Assembly (NCBI GenBank): GCA_016802295.1
Contig: JAESIW010000118.1
Coordinates: 319,727-383,726, forward strand
Direction: 5' to 3'
DNA: 64,000 nt
DNA from: Brachionus rotundiformis
Lineage: Eukaryota > Rotifera > Eurotatoria > Ploima > Brachionidae
Shown: positions 1 to 12,018 of the stretch, piece after piece
Layout: each line of letters opens with the position of its first letter
Position numbering within the stretch: the stretch's first letter is position 1
The notes under the pieces: model-generated
What the model saw: the letters and a program-made list of their open reading frames with translations, nothing else
What the model was told of the DNA's origin: nothing
Databases searched by the model: none
Translations under genes and position numbers: made by a program

Positions 1-634
1 CATTGATAAAATCTTTTTGTTTTTTATCACTTTCGATTTTAGCACAGTTTTTAAAAACAACATCGTCATCCCATCTCCTCTTTACCTTAAAATCACTACT
101 GGCAGGTTTTTGATCATTTAGCAAAGGATTTCCTCTTAAAATGTTCTCAATTCGAATTTTCTCTTCTCTGGCTTTTTTTTCGGCTTCCAAACGAGCTGCC
201 TCCGCTGCTCTTTCCTGCTTTATTTTGTTCAATTCAGCCATCAAAGCTTCAGTATCATCGTCATCTTCGTCATCATCAACTTCCTCTTCACTCTCATCCA
301 GAGCTTTTTTTTTCAAATCAGTTTCTTCCTCGCTATCGCTGTCCGGAAGTACCTCATCAGCATCCAAATTTAATGATGCTGCTTCGATTTTTTGTTTTTT
401 GTGGCGCTCACCATCTTTACCATCAGTGAGACTCAAGCGTTTACTTGAATCTTTTTTACTAGATAATTTTTCTCGTTCTTCTAATTCTTTTCTAAGCTCT
501 TTCTTATCCTTTCGAACTTCTTCGGGCGCAGCCTGACCAATGTCTCGATACTTTAGTTTCAAATGACCCGGCAAGTCTCTAGCAGCATATTGTTTAGACA
601 AACCACCTAAATCTATTGAATTTGTTGTTGACAT
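1..634 (-). CDS. CWC15: Spliceosome-associated protein CWC15 (3' end cut by window edge)
   Basis: CWC15 is a component of the Prp19-associated spliceosome that supports catalytic pre-mRNA splicing in the nucleus. The reading frame runs from an ATG at 634 to the window edge without an intron, about 211 residues against roughly 230 in animals, so about 20 C-terminal residues lie outside. Visible family hallmarks are the N-terminal block LSKQYAARDLPGH followed by KLKYRDIGQ, a charged region with a run of Asp/Glu near residues 105-125, a Lys/Glu/Ala-rich helix, and the C-terminal signature NILRGNPLL followed by KVKRRWDDDVVFKNCAK. The start is odd: the usual N-terminal Pro/Arg/Gly-rich stretch before the SKQY block is missing or lies in an unseen upstream exon. 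Identification is firm from the two conserved blocks. Confidence 0.93.
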   Translation of the reverse strand, partial: MSTTNSIDLGGLSKQYAARDLPGHLKLKYRDIGQAAPEEVRKDKKELRKELEEREKLSSKKDSSKRLSLTDGKDGERHKKQKIEAASLNLDADEVLPDSDSEEETDLKKKALDESEEEVDDDEDDDDTEALMAELNKIKQERAAEAARLEAEKKAREEKIRIENILRGNPLLNDQKPASSDFKVKRRWDDDVVFKNCAKIESDKKQKDFIN

Positions 635-859
635 TTTTACAATTGAAAATTTGAAGATCTTTTACTATATTTATAACTATGCATATACACTTTGGAAATA
701 TTTTTGGAAATTTTGCAATTAGGATTTTTTATTTTAATTAATTTGAAAACAGAATTGCAAATTTAAAATTAATAATTTTCTGATTTAAAATTACAGAAAT
801 AAACAAAAGCAAAATTCTCTATAATCAATTAGAATTAATTAGGGCCTTGATTTTTGATA

Positions 860-1450
860 TCTAATAGTAGTAGTAAAAAGAACTGTGACTTGAACTTGTA
901 TTCAAGCAAGCCCTTTAGGCTTTTAGCAGTAGCCTCAAGAAAAGATAAATTTCCTTCATCCAGACGTCCAGTTTAGCTGTAAAATTGTTTAAATTATGTG
1001 CATTAACTATCTCGTTTGGTAATTTGTTCCAGATTGTGGTGACTTTGTTAGTAAGGAGACTAAATCTTGGTTGAAAATACTTCATTTCCTCTTTTCATTT
1101 CTTCTGCTTTGACCATACAAACAAGCGTCGTTCACAACACTTATCTTCTCTAAATTATTGATCGCTTATCTACTTACTCGTTTAAAGATTGCTCAAATCC
1201 ATTCTTTTTAACCTGTCAGTATAACTGTTCTTAATAAATAAGAGAAGAATTTAATAATGAGATCAAGGACCAGTCTAGTCGCTCTTCTCTGCACTTTTTC
1301 CTACTCATTTATATTATTTACACAGTAAGGTTACCATGAGCTGATGGTATATTCTGTATGTTGTCTGCGTTTGGCACTGTTGACCACTTTTTTGACCAGT
1401 CACAAATTTTGTCTACATCTCTTTGAAGTTTCAAATTCGATGAAAAAATT
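860..1450 (-). mobile_element. Decayed non-LTR retrotransposon 3' end (reverse transcriptase C-terminus)
   Basis: Read on the minus strand, broken pieces of LINE ORF2 appear in order. They are a thumb-like LQRDVDKICDWSKKW block (about 1,430), a VQRRATRLVPDL block (about 1,290) and a C-terminal TIWNKLPNEIVNA block (about 1,040). Several stop codons and frame changes separate them, so it is dead. The blocks are typical of Jockey/CR1-like elements. Confidence 0.75.
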
Positions 1451-2479
1451 CAAAAACATTTTCAAATATGAATTAAAAGAATAGAGAATAAGATAATTTT
1501 GAATAGAAGGTTGGTCTATTTGATAAAGGATGGCTAATTTTTTATGCTACTAATGGCTAGATTATTGCACTTTGTACGGGAAATTAATGGAAATCATTTT
1601 AGAATATAAAAATAATTTATAAATAAATCAAAATCTAACAATAGTTTAGATCTAAATAAAAAATTTCAAATAATAGCATTTTTATCTTTAAAGTTTTTTG
1701 ATAACAACACTCGCCGTAAATTGGAAGAATAATTAATTTAATTTATAAATCTTTATGAGCTGATGGTAAAAAAAATGGAGAAGGCATTTCTGAATATTTC
1801 TATTCAAGATTAATTAGTTGCTTTGTGACCATAAGATCAAACTTTAATTTTAGTGTTATTAATTTTGAATTTGATTTAATTAATCAAAATTTGACTAAAT
1901 GAAGCTTTAATAAGTATTTTGTACAAAGAAAATAGTCTTGAAATTTAAATAAATTATTTAAGCCGTTATCTATTTTTTATTTATGAGCGAATAGCTCTCG
2001 GGCCAATTGCTTGGAAATGTATCCTTTCAGAAGTCAATTCAAAAAATTGCATATATTAAATTTTTAAAAATATTAATATAAAGATTAGAAATTTAAACTA
2101 AGAATTGAGAAGAAAAAATAAATAAAATTATTTTTTTTAGTCATAATTGTTATAAAATTGAGTTTTTAATGATTGATTTGGCTGATTTTGGGCTTAAGTA
2201 ATCAAATGAGCTTGCAATTTCCTTGATTGTCTCATCGATTGTTGTGTGTTCGGATAAGATATCAAATAAAGTTGGTTTTCTTTAAAAGAGTTTAATAATT
2301 ATTAGTTTCTAAAAATAAAAGATGAGAAAACGACCGCACTGAGCCATCGATTTACATTATCTTGTTTTGTTTTGATTTAACTGGATCTTTTTTTTAATTT
2401 TGAGTCTTAAATTATGTCGAGAATGGTGAGCTAATAGATGGTAATGAGTGGTTTTTATTCCATAGTGTTTAGAGCTGAG
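1451..2479. other. AT-rich intergenic DNA, no gene seen
   Basis: Very AT-rich with stops in all frames. I see no coding signature, tRNA or repeat unit here. Confidence 0.5.
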
Positions 2480-3000
2480 AATATTTTTTCGGGAGTCATA
2501 ATACCAATTTTTCACTACTCGGTTAGATAGAAAATTACGCCTTGCTTCACATTTTGTTAGCTGAGAGCGAATGCGACGCTATGCTCCCCTTACTCATCCA
2601 CTTGGTTCTTCGCTATTAACTGAACTCATAAAGTACGCATCATAATACCAATTGACATGATTATATTTGCTTTGAATATTTTATAAAATTGAATCAGATC
2701 TCCACGCTCTCGCCTTTCTTTTAGAGTTTCCAATCCTAAATTAGCTAACCTTGCCTCATAATTCAAACTTCTTATCTGTGGAACAAGTTTCGCTGCTCGT
2801 CTTTGTACTTGTTCTAGTCTAAATATATCCTTTTTTATATAATGATTCCAAGCAGGCACATAGTATTCAAGATGGGGTCTAACATTTGTTTTGTAAAGTT
2901 GCAAAAATGATTGAGCATACCAAGCATGCTATTGGCTTTTATAACATTATAGCTATTAATTTGATCATTCCATTCAACCATACTCTTATAAATACAATAA
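2480..3000 (-). mobile_element. Decayed LINE reverse transcriptase C-terminus
   Basis: On the minus strand the segment encodes NVRPHLEYYVPAWN, then a VQRRAAKLV block and LGLETLKERRERGDLI, the familiar end of the reverse transcriptase of Jockey/CR1/L2-like LINEs. Upstream the block ANSMLGMLNHF is in another frame. Downstream LTKCEARRNFLSNRVV continues after stop codons. This is therefore a 3'-truncated, frameshifted relic of about 0.5 kb. Confidence 0.8.
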
Positions 3001-3871
3001 ATAATAGAAAAAACGTTTATTCTTCCTGCATGAATTGAAGAAATAAAAAAAATTATATAAAAATTGAATTTAATTTTTTAAATTACCTAATTTTAATAGG
3101 TATTTTTGCTATAAAAATTATTGATTAGATGAGATAAGGAATAAATGGTATAAATGGTGTGGATAAGTATTTGTAAGTATAGTATCTATGCCCTGATTTA
3201 TAAGTTTATAAATCTTACTTGTTCAATAGAGTAGCTACTAAAATTTTTTTTCGAATGTAATCCAATTTTGACTCGCCTTTCTAAATTCTTTGATGGCTTA
3301 TTCCTTCATTTCAATCGAATGGAAGAATTTACCAACTGCAACTAAAACGATGTTCATGGAAAAATTCAGAGAGCATTTTATAATTATCTTTTATTTACAT
3401 CTGACAATTTGGATCAAAAAGCTGCTGAATTAAAAAAAATGTGAGTCAATTATTTGTTAATTAAGAAAATTATTTCGAACAATTTCTGATGATCTGCTGA
3501 TACAGTTAATTAAAGCATAACTTTCTCTGGTTCATATATTTTAATTAATGTTTTTTTATTTAATTACAATATATAATTTGTTAATAAAAATAATTTAGTT
3601 TTATTAAATTAAATATAAAATATTAAAATTAAAGATTTAAGTTAATTACTTAACTTTTTTATTTTTTTACTGCTTATTTAAAAATATTCTCAATGATCAA
3701 CTTTTTATGAAAAAAATCAAGTAAATTTGAATAAAATTATATCATATTTTTATTTAGCTTAAGTCATGTGTTTATAGGTTTTTACTATCTTTTATTTTTT
3801 AATTAACTATAGAAACTTAAACATAAATTATCTTTTAAAGCTTCTATCCCAGTTTTATTAACTTAATAATC
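3001..3871. other. Intergenic, upstream of SSUH2-like gene 1
   Basis: AT-rich. A 46-codon open frame near 3,292 (MAYSFISIEWKNLP...) has a coding-like look and might be another LINE tail, but I cannot support it as a gene. The promoter of the gene starting at 3,872 must lie here; no clear element is recognised. Confidence 0.35.
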
Positions 3872-5391
3872 ATGTATAACGTTAATTATGGTTCACAAGA
3901 TGAATTTGCCAATGACTTACCGCCTGCTTATCCAGACAATCCAGCATGTTCTGGATATAACATCGGATTTTGTCCACCTGGTAAAGCTCACCTAAATTTT
4001 TTGCTACTAATTCATGTTTGGCATTTTTAGTGAATCAATCAGCTATTGATTTAAAATTCAGTTCGCAACCAGAATTATTTAAAGAGTACTTGATGCTTAT
4101 TGTAATAATCTTTTTACCTTAAACTATTCTTGATTCTCTAAGTGAGTCGACATTAAATGAGGAGCAGGTTAAAGAGATTTTGATGGACTTTGTAAGTGAA
4201 AATTGTTGCTATGGAAAGGACCCGGTAAAAAATTTGGAAATTACCGAAATGGTGTCAACAAACACTTTTCATGTAATCTTAATAAAAATTGCTAAACCAA
4301 ATCAATCAGCTTTTTTCAAGTATTCACTGGAAACTTTTACCGAAACTCGATCAACAGCATACGTAAATGAGCCCTATTCCAGTAAAAAAACATCAGGAAC
4401 TTTCAGTATATTTTTTAAAATTTATATTTATTAGATCAGATTATTATTAATAATGGAATGGGGCCACCGCATCCATGGGATATTCCAGTCTCCCCTAATC
4501 AAATGTTTGTCGACCAAAACATTAAAACCGAGATACCAAACACTTCCCATATAGAAGTAATAATTAAAGAAAAATGACTTAGAATTTTTTAAACTATACA
4601 AGGTATGTAAAAAATGTCATGGTAAAGGTAGACATATATGTAAAAGATGCAATGGTCATGGATCAGTATAAACTTGAAAAATTTTTGCATCTATTTTTTA
4701 TTTATCTTTATTAGATCTCGTGTTTTACATGCAATGGATCAGGTAGAAGTGAAAATAATACAATTTGCATTCATTGCTCAGGAAGTCGACGCTCAGCGTA
4801 AATAATCTAAATTAAAGTACTTATCTAACAAGTTAATATTTAAGGTGCAGTTTTTGCTCTCGAGCAGGGTACATTACATGCAAAATTTGCACAGGAACTG
4901 GTCGATTAAAGTGGTATTTGCAGCTAATTGTTGAGTTTAAGAACAATAGAGATGACTATTTTAGCAAATCTGAATATATCCCAGATGAGAGACTTAAAAA
5001 GTCCATTGCTACCACCATATTTTCAGATACTCAGCCAAGAGTAAAATTTTAAAATAGTTAAAGTTAAATTTTTTATTTTCTAATCAAAATAAATTGTAGG
5101 TATTGGCGATAATTAATCATCCTAATAAATTTATTAACGAAGCGTCATTTAACTTGTTGAATCAGCACTCTTCTAAATTCAGCCAGAGCAAAATTTTATG
5201 TCAAGTTGGTTAGAATCAATTCCAATTAAGTAAATTAGTTTCTATTTTAGAGACATGAAATCAAGTCAATTCCTGTTACGACCGTCAAGCACCTATATAA
5301 AACACAAATGTATACCTTTAATATATTCGGTCTTGATAACAAAGTGTATGCTCCAGATTATCCACAGAAGTGCTGTTGTGCTATTTTATAA
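3872..5391 (+). CDS. SSUH2: SSUH2-like protein, paralogue 1 (nine exons)
   Basis: The spliced frame gives 370 residues: exons 3872-3980, 4031-4085, 4143-4381, 4435-4556, 4603-4665, 4715-4797, 4845-5040, 5100-5204 and 5251-5391. All junctions are GT-AG and the total is a multiple of three. Domain order matches animal SSUH2: an N-terminal helical segment with ENCCYGKDP, the motif SLETFTETR, then HPWDIPV, then a DnaJ-like cysteine-rich centre with repeated CxxC units (VCKKCHGKG, CKRCNGHG, CFTCNGSG, CIHCSGS, CSFCSRAG, CKICTGTG). It ends with KTQMYTFNIFGLDNKVYAPDYP and a Cys-Cys-Cys tail. SSUH2 is linked to tooth development in vertebrates; its molecular role is poorly known and a chaperone-like zinc-binding role is only inferred. 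A paralogue lies 3.6 kb downstream on the same strand. Confidence 0.88.
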
Positions 5392-8300
5392 ATTTTTCTA
5401 ATTTTAAATAATAAGAATATGAATAATTATCAATTTGAAAGATAATAATTAAATAAGCAAATTTGATTTTAGAGTTTTTTAGATAAGAATAATAGAGAAA
5501 TCAATAGCTAAAATAATTTTTTACCAGAAGATTAAATTTTTTTGATTGCAATTTCAAAAGTTTTTATATAAAATAACTAAAATTATTGAAAAAAATAAAG
5601 TCGCTTTTTTTTATCTTTAAATCATAAAAAATCAATATTTCATAAAAATTCGATTATGTCATGTCTGATTGCGATCTAAATCGAAAAAAATTAACTTAAA
5701 AATTAAATGAAACCAGCTTTCAAGGAAATCAACGAATTTATTAATCATTTAATTAATAAACTTTTCAAGTATGAATAAAAATAGTCTTATTTGGCTAAAT
5801 AATATGTTACCAGTTCTTTTAAGAATAACTTTAACTCATTTGACTGGCCCATTGATGCCCACAATTCAATCTTTTTTTTCCAAGGCTATTAAAAATTCGA
5901 GCTTCTCTTAACCTTTGTGTTCTGAGATCATTTTTTGGTAGCTAAATCTAATAGTTGAAAGTAAAGCTGAAAAAGAGATTTAGATATGAAATTTAAATAA
6001 TTTCGAAAATTGTTATTTTCTAAATAAATCAAAATATTTTTATAACATTGGATATGCTCAGGCCTAAAAAAAAATTTAATTTTAAAACAAAAGTCAATTA
6101 AAAAATTTACAAGACTTTTTAATTAGCTCTTAATTACTAAAGAACAAATAAATCTAATGATCAATTTATTTAATCTAAGATACGATAATGATTATGAGAT
6201 AAAAAATTCTTAACCATAATATTACTAATATGAGATCATAACTAAGGCTTGATTTTAAATTGAGAATAAAGAGCCTTGTAGATGACGAGCTTTTATGCAA
6301 ATTATTCAATAAATTTTCCTTTAAAGATAAACCCACCAGCAGAACAAACAAAATCTATTATACTAAAATTTCAAGCCTTATTTTATTAATATTACTACAT
6401 TTTTTAATTCTAAAGCATAAAATATAATAGCTAGTAAAAAAGCCATAAAAAACTTCTTCTAAATATTTGACAGTGTTGATAATTAATAAAAATTAATTTT
6501 AAAAAATTGGTCTAATTAATCTCCAAATTAAAATAAAATATAACTAAGGAACATATTTGAAAATATTAAAAAATTAATCTAAAATCAATATGGTTACAGT
6601 TTAATTAATTCAACAAAAATATTTTATATTCTATGAATTATCTTATCTATGCAAATTTCAAGAATCATCAACAAGAAAGTTAATACATTTTTTGCTAAAA
6701 TACGTGCGAGCTTACTTTTTTATTTTTAAAACTTTGATGTGGTGATTGAAATTTAGTTTATAAACATGAACTTTGATCTTCACAATCATCAAAAAAAAAC
6801 AAACTATAAAATTTCTCTCTTCAAGAAAGTAAAATTTTGAAAGTTAAAATTAAAATAAACAAAATTTGTAAACTAAATCTATTAAGTCTGAATACGAGAT
6901 CAATTTAATTTGTGCTTAAGGTTAATCAATTAATTTGAGACAAAATCTTATTGAGCCAGGATTTCAGGTTCGAGAGAAATGATAATAAAATTTTCAAAAT
7001 CTCTTTATAATAATTAAAGCAGAAGCTGGAAGCAATTTTTTCATTAAATCGATTGAAAAATAATAGACTTAATGGAATTGCAGTCATCGGAAGCATGTTT
7101 ACAACTTAGATAAATGAGCGGATTTTGAAAATAGAGAAAAATTATGGAAAAAAAACCGACAGGAAGAAGCACTTGAGTAAATTACATAAAAATTTTTGGG
7201 AAATTTATTTCTATTTACCACTATGAGATCTTAATGAAGTTTTTACTTTCTAACTAATGTCTTTACACATTGGAAAGCTATCTAGCAAGATATTCAGGAA
7301 TCAATATTAATGCAAGTAATTATTTGAATTAAACTAATGTATATCACAAATAATTCACTTTTTTATCTAAACATAAATTTCCAGAACTTCAAACAAACTT
7401 AAATTCCAGTGTTTACTTAGTGTAAATTTAATACAAAAAATACGCTTAATTTTTAATGATAGAGCACAAATGATAATCATAGACATACAAAGTTGGTTCA
7501 AAATCCGAGATTTGATTAGCTTCTTTAAGTTATTTAAAACTCAAGATTATGAGCTAATGCAGCTATTTTATTTTGATTAAATTTTTTTTCTCATGCTGAT
7601 CCTAATCGGAAAATCTATTTTTCCAATCGAATGAAGATACATTTGGTAAAGAAATTAAATATATTTTTTACTTTTTTTTTTTTATTTTTTTTTATTTAAC
7701 CAGACGTGTTTTAAAAGAATTTAATTTATTTAAAATTTATTTTCGTGTTTTACAGTAAAATATGTGGCTAAAAATTTTAATAAAATAATTTTTGTTGAGT
7801 TTTTTTTGTGCATTCTTTACTCTCCCGAGACGTTAATAATTGGTAATCAAAAAGCATAAAATAAATTAGCTATATTAGGAAATAGTTCCCTGAGGTATCG
7901 CTGTAAACGCAAGAAAAAGTTTTTTCCGGACAATTCTTCTAAAAAGTATAAGTTAATTGAAAATTAAATTATTTAATTAACAACAAATAAAAGTAAATTA
8001 GATATTTTTAGTTTCTGGAAAGATTGATTTTTAAATTTGCCATTTCTTAATGAGATTTTTAATTCTTATTTAATAAATCAACCCTAATGGTATTAAAAAA
8101 ATAGCTAAACTTGTTTTTAATGTCACAATTTTCCGACCTAATAGATTTTTAATATGAAAATCTTATAAGTATTCTTATTATTTATTAAATGTGACAAAGC
8201 TTCAATTATAGAATTTTAAAATTTACAAAAAAAAAGTTAAAAAATGACAAAAAACAATTCATTAATTATTAAACAGTAAATATTTAAGATAAAGAAAATT

Positions 8301-9030
8301 AACGAATTCAAATGATAAGCTGGGCTTAGTTTCAACAGAATATCAATTTAGTTAAAATTTAATTAAAACCTTTTATTAAATATTATTTTTATAATAAGGT
8401 GAGTTTTAATTGTATTTTAAATACGTGCTAGACTCTTAATTAAAGGAATTTGGTAATTACTCGAATACTCCTAAGCGCCCTAAATTCGACTCAACTAATC
8501 GATTTTAGAATCAAAATTGAGCTAAAAAGTGAAAAAAAAGGAAATTAATTGAAAAAAGCTGATAAATCTTTTATATATGCCAAAAGGCGAAATAGAGACA
8601 GGGTTTATTAAAAAAAAAAGAACCTAGAGCAAACAAGAATATCATTAATTGTATCACAATAAGTGAGTTTACATTTTATCATTAGGAAAAACATGAAATT
8701 TAGCGATGCATTCTAAATAAAACAGATTATATAATTAGATTAATAAGTCTTTTTTTGCTAGCTAGAATTTCGAAACAAAATTTTGTTTTTCTTTTCTTCA
8801 AGATTCAATTGATAGAGAAAAATTAATTATCTTTAAATTAATGACTCTATGAGCATTCATACAACAAAATAATCATATAAAGCAGTATTTATTAATACGA
8901 CGTTGAAGTTATTTTATATTTTGGCAAAATTTTAGACTAAATGCTACAAAACATTTTCAAGATTAATGCCGATAGAGTATTTTTTTAATGACTAGAGTAA
9001 TTTGTTTAATGAGAGTGATTTGATTTTATC
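5392..9030. other. 3.6 kb gene-free AT-rich desert between SSUH2 paralogues
   Basis: No open frame with coding character, no splice-linked exons and no repeat family were recognised. Poly-T and poly-A tracts are common. Possible uses are a promoter for the downstream paralogue or remains of a duplication, but nothing in the sequence proves either. Confidence 0.5.
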
Positions 9031-11337
9031 ATGGACTCGTGCATTGACTTTGCCTATCAACTAAAAACCAATTATTACTCGTCCAATTCCAAAAACTACA
9101 AGCATCTAGGCCTAATTTGCTATTCAGGTACATTCCCGAGCAGCTTCACAATAAAGCTAATTTTTGTACCAAAGAAGATTTAGATAAGGATTTATTTGAT
9201 GAAATCGAAGCCGAAAATAAGGCTCGCATCAGTTCAAAAATGTAATCTTATGTTTACCAAATCTTAAAACCAAGTCTAAATATTTGAATTTTTTAGAGAT
9301 CTTAACAAGGATGAGATACTGTAAATGTTTGGCATTTAATCGTTCAAAAAGCTTTAAATTTTTAAAATAGAAATGAAACTTTAGATGAAGATGAAGTGCG
9401 AGAAGCATTGGAAGTCTTCGTAAACAAGCACTGTTTCTACAGAAAGAAGCCCCTGAAAAAATACACTCTGAATGATTTGCGAACACTAAACTGCTATAGA
9501 GTTAATATAAATTTTTATATAGCTTATTTCAATACCACATAGGTATAAAGAAAATATAACATTTTAGAGCAAATACTTTTATTCCTAAATAGTTTTAGCC
9601 TAATTGGTTTGATGTATATTTTTTTAAATTAAATTTAGCAAATGTTGCTCTCTAGCTCTAGAAAAATTATAGGAAATTCAAAAGTCGAAAAGTTACCAAT
9701 TTGTTGACAATATTTTCTTGGTGAAAATTTTGATTAAATTCAAAACATATAAAAAATAATTTGTCAAAGGATGAAAGAATAACATCAATTACAAATTAAA
9801 GGTCAATAAACAAACTTTTCCGTTTGGCCTATTGAAAAATGGTTTACTCTGTCTTTATTTAGATTTCTTTTAAATATAATAATAAAAAATTTTAACTTAG
9901 TTTAATATCTGTAGAAAGAAAATGATATATTTTAATGGTTAAAAGACGTGTCTAGACTTTTAAATTGGTTTATAAATTAATTTTTTGATTAAATTAAATT
10001 TTTAATAATATTTTTTTTTTATTTTTAACAGATATTAGTTCTAAAATTTGCTTGCTTTAATACGATATTAAAGATACATAAAGAAATTATAGTTAAAATT
10101 AATAAATTATCAATAAATTGATATTTGTTGAAAAATTTAAGAAATAATTTCAAATAAAAAACAATTATTTTATTATTTATCAAGTATGTCATTCAAACAT
10201 TTACAGAAACCCGAAAAACATCTTATGCATCCGAACCTTACAATCCATGTAAATAAAACTAGTTAAGCTTTTTTTTTCTAATTTGTTAATTTTTTATTTG
10301 AGAAGATTATACTGACCAACCATTTTCTACATGTGATAATCCATGGGGTGTTCGAGTGAAACCAAGTAAGCTCTTTTATAATGAAACAGTTCGCTTAGAA
10401 ATTCCAGGAACCTCTCAAATTGAAGTACTTACACCAGCAAGGCCAGATTTGCTTAAATTAAATCTTACCAATTTAGAATTGTGATATTTGCCAAGGCGAA
10501 GGTTCCCGTACATGTGAGAGATGCCACGGAAGTGGAAAAGTATTCTCAATTTTTAATTAAATTATAATTATTGAATCTTACTTTTAATTTCAAAAGAGAA
10601 CATGTAATATTTGTAAAGGAAGTGGATATTCTGACTTTGGAGTTGATTGCCCTTCGTATGAGAATCTCAAGCACAATTATAATGACCAATACAACAACGG
10701 CTTTGAAAGCTACAGAACCCAATACCAAATTCAAAGTCTTCGAAACCAGTACTACAATTATCGTAGCGTGTATAGCGCCAATTCCAATAACTTTAACTAT
10801 CCCATGGATCATATTTACTGTATCCAATGCAATGGCAAAGGCAGTGTGACTTGCAAAGATTGTGAAGATGGTGAGATTTTATGCAGACCTTGCAATTCGA
10901 GTGGCAAAGTTAGATGGTTTATTGAAATGGAAGTAATATTCGAAACTTTTGAAGATGAGATAATTGAAAATTTGAGTGAAATATCTGAGGACATAATTTT
11001 CGATTGTACTCCAAAACAGATTTATTTTGAACAAAAAGAAAAATTAAAACCAATAAAAGATAATGAATTTTTTAGGCTTTACAAACAATCAAAAGCATTA
11101 ATTAATACTCACTTGTCCAAGTATTCTTTTAGTCGGATTTTGGCACAAGTAAGAAGCAGAAAATTTTAATTTAACCTTTTTTTTAAATGAATTTAATTTA
11201 AGCGCCAAAGTGTTTACTTAATTCCAATTACAGGTGGTTGTCTAAAAAATAAATTTGAACATTTTTTTATATATGGAATGGAAAGAAAAGTCTTTTTTCC
11301 AAATTATCCTGGTAAACTTAAATGTAATATAATTTGA
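9031..11337 (+). CDS. SSUH2: SSUH2-like protein, paralogue 2 with Asn/Tyr-rich insert (nine exons)
   Basis: The spliced model gives 416 residues: exons 9031-9127, 9175-9241, 9297-9320 (24 nt), 9371-9500, 10185-10248, 10306-10424, 10477-10539, 10597-11148 and 11203-11337. Phases agree throughout. It shares with paralogue 1 the block LNETLDEDEVREAL, the motif QTFTETRKTSYASEPY, NPWGVRV and CxxC units (CDICQGEG, CERCHGSG, CNICKGSG, CIQCNGKG, CKDCEDGE, CRPCNSSG). After the third CxxC unit a polar insertion of about 60 residues rich in Asn, Tyr and Gln separates the cysteine pairs; paralogue 1 has only a short linker there. The C-terminus (VYLIPITGG, FFIYGMERKVFFPNYP) matches the family but lacks the Cys-rich tail. 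The 684-nt intron between exons 4 and 5 is much longer than the others. The 9128-9174 intron has an alternative in-frame acceptor at 9156. Confidence 0.82.
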
Positions 11338-11573
11338 TTATTTTTTAATAAAATTATTGTCTATCAAGTTATTTTTATTTAAAAAAACTCATACCGCTAG
11401 TTTATAAACTAAATTTTGATAAAAAGGTTATTTTGAATCCTCTAATAACTCATTATCTTTATTCTATCGGCTTTCGCTTCTTTTTTTCACAAATGTTGAC
11501 TAATTATTTCTAAGTCGAGGTCTTTATAGAATATCCACCTTTTTAAAACCATGAATCGAAAAAATATTTTTAA
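11338..11573. other. Intergenic
   Basis: Short AT-rich gap between SSUH2 paralogue 2 and the transposon cluster; nothing recognised. Confidence 0.5.
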
Positions 11574-11788
11574 CACTAGAAAGCCCGGTTGATTAATTGC
11601 AAAAATTTCAAATTAAAATATCAAAAGAAATAGAAAAAAATCACTTAAAATATGATTAGAAAATTTAAGTATTACAAGCTGAATTTAAGTTTCTTTGATT
11701 AATTTTAGATAACTTTATTTCTTTGAGATAATATTCAAGTTTATATTTTTTAAAAAGGGGTTTTAAAAACCCCTCGGGCTTTCTAGTG
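11574..11788. mobile_element. TTAA-flanked MITE (piggyBac-like)
   Basis: A 215 bp segment is bounded by 14 bp perfect terminal inverted repeats, CACTAGAAAGCCCG at 11574-11587 and its complement at 11775-11788. Each is immediately flanked by TTAA (11570-11573 and 11789-11792). TTAA target duplication is the hallmark of piggyBac-type insertion. There is no coding capacity, so this is a non-autonomous element. A small hairpin (aaaaaggggttttaaaaacccc) lies next to the right repeat. Confidence 0.8.
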
Positions 11789-11849
11789 TTAAAACGATCT
11801 AAAATACATTTGGACATGCTCATACCAATTAAATCTTAAAGTTCATGAT

Positions 11850-12018
11850 GCTTTTAGATTTTAAATTGACTTAAAATCAAATATTCATAGCCCTAAAGAA
11901 CTGTATAAGTCGCTTCTATTTGTTTTTATTAAAACATATAGATTCTTTGCATTTACTGTATCTTTCGGGAGCTTGTTCCACCCATCCATTATCCTTTTTG
12001 TAAAAAAGCTATATCTAA
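11850..12018 (-). mobile_element. LINE reverse transcriptase C-terminal scrap
   Basis: The minus strand reads YSFFTKRIMDGWNKLPKDTV then NAKNLYVLIKTN and a stop, the typical last residues of a Jockey/CR1-like ORF2. The relic stops abruptly at about 12,018, where the Tc1/mariner relic begins. Confidence 0.7.

Noticed and set aside
141..536. 131-residue serine-rich plus-strand open frame
   Set aside because: It is the antisense shadow of CWC15; the Ser runs mirror Glu/Asp codons on the other strand.
3292..3432. Short open frame MAYSFISIEWKNLP... with a GTGAGT-like donor in another frame
   Set aside because: No partner exon or family match; may be a LINE end, but evidence is too weak.
10546..10849. 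Overlapping hydrophobic open frames on both strands
   Set aside because: They overlap exon 8 of SSUH2 paralogue 2 out of frame; the spliced SSUH2 frame explains the region.
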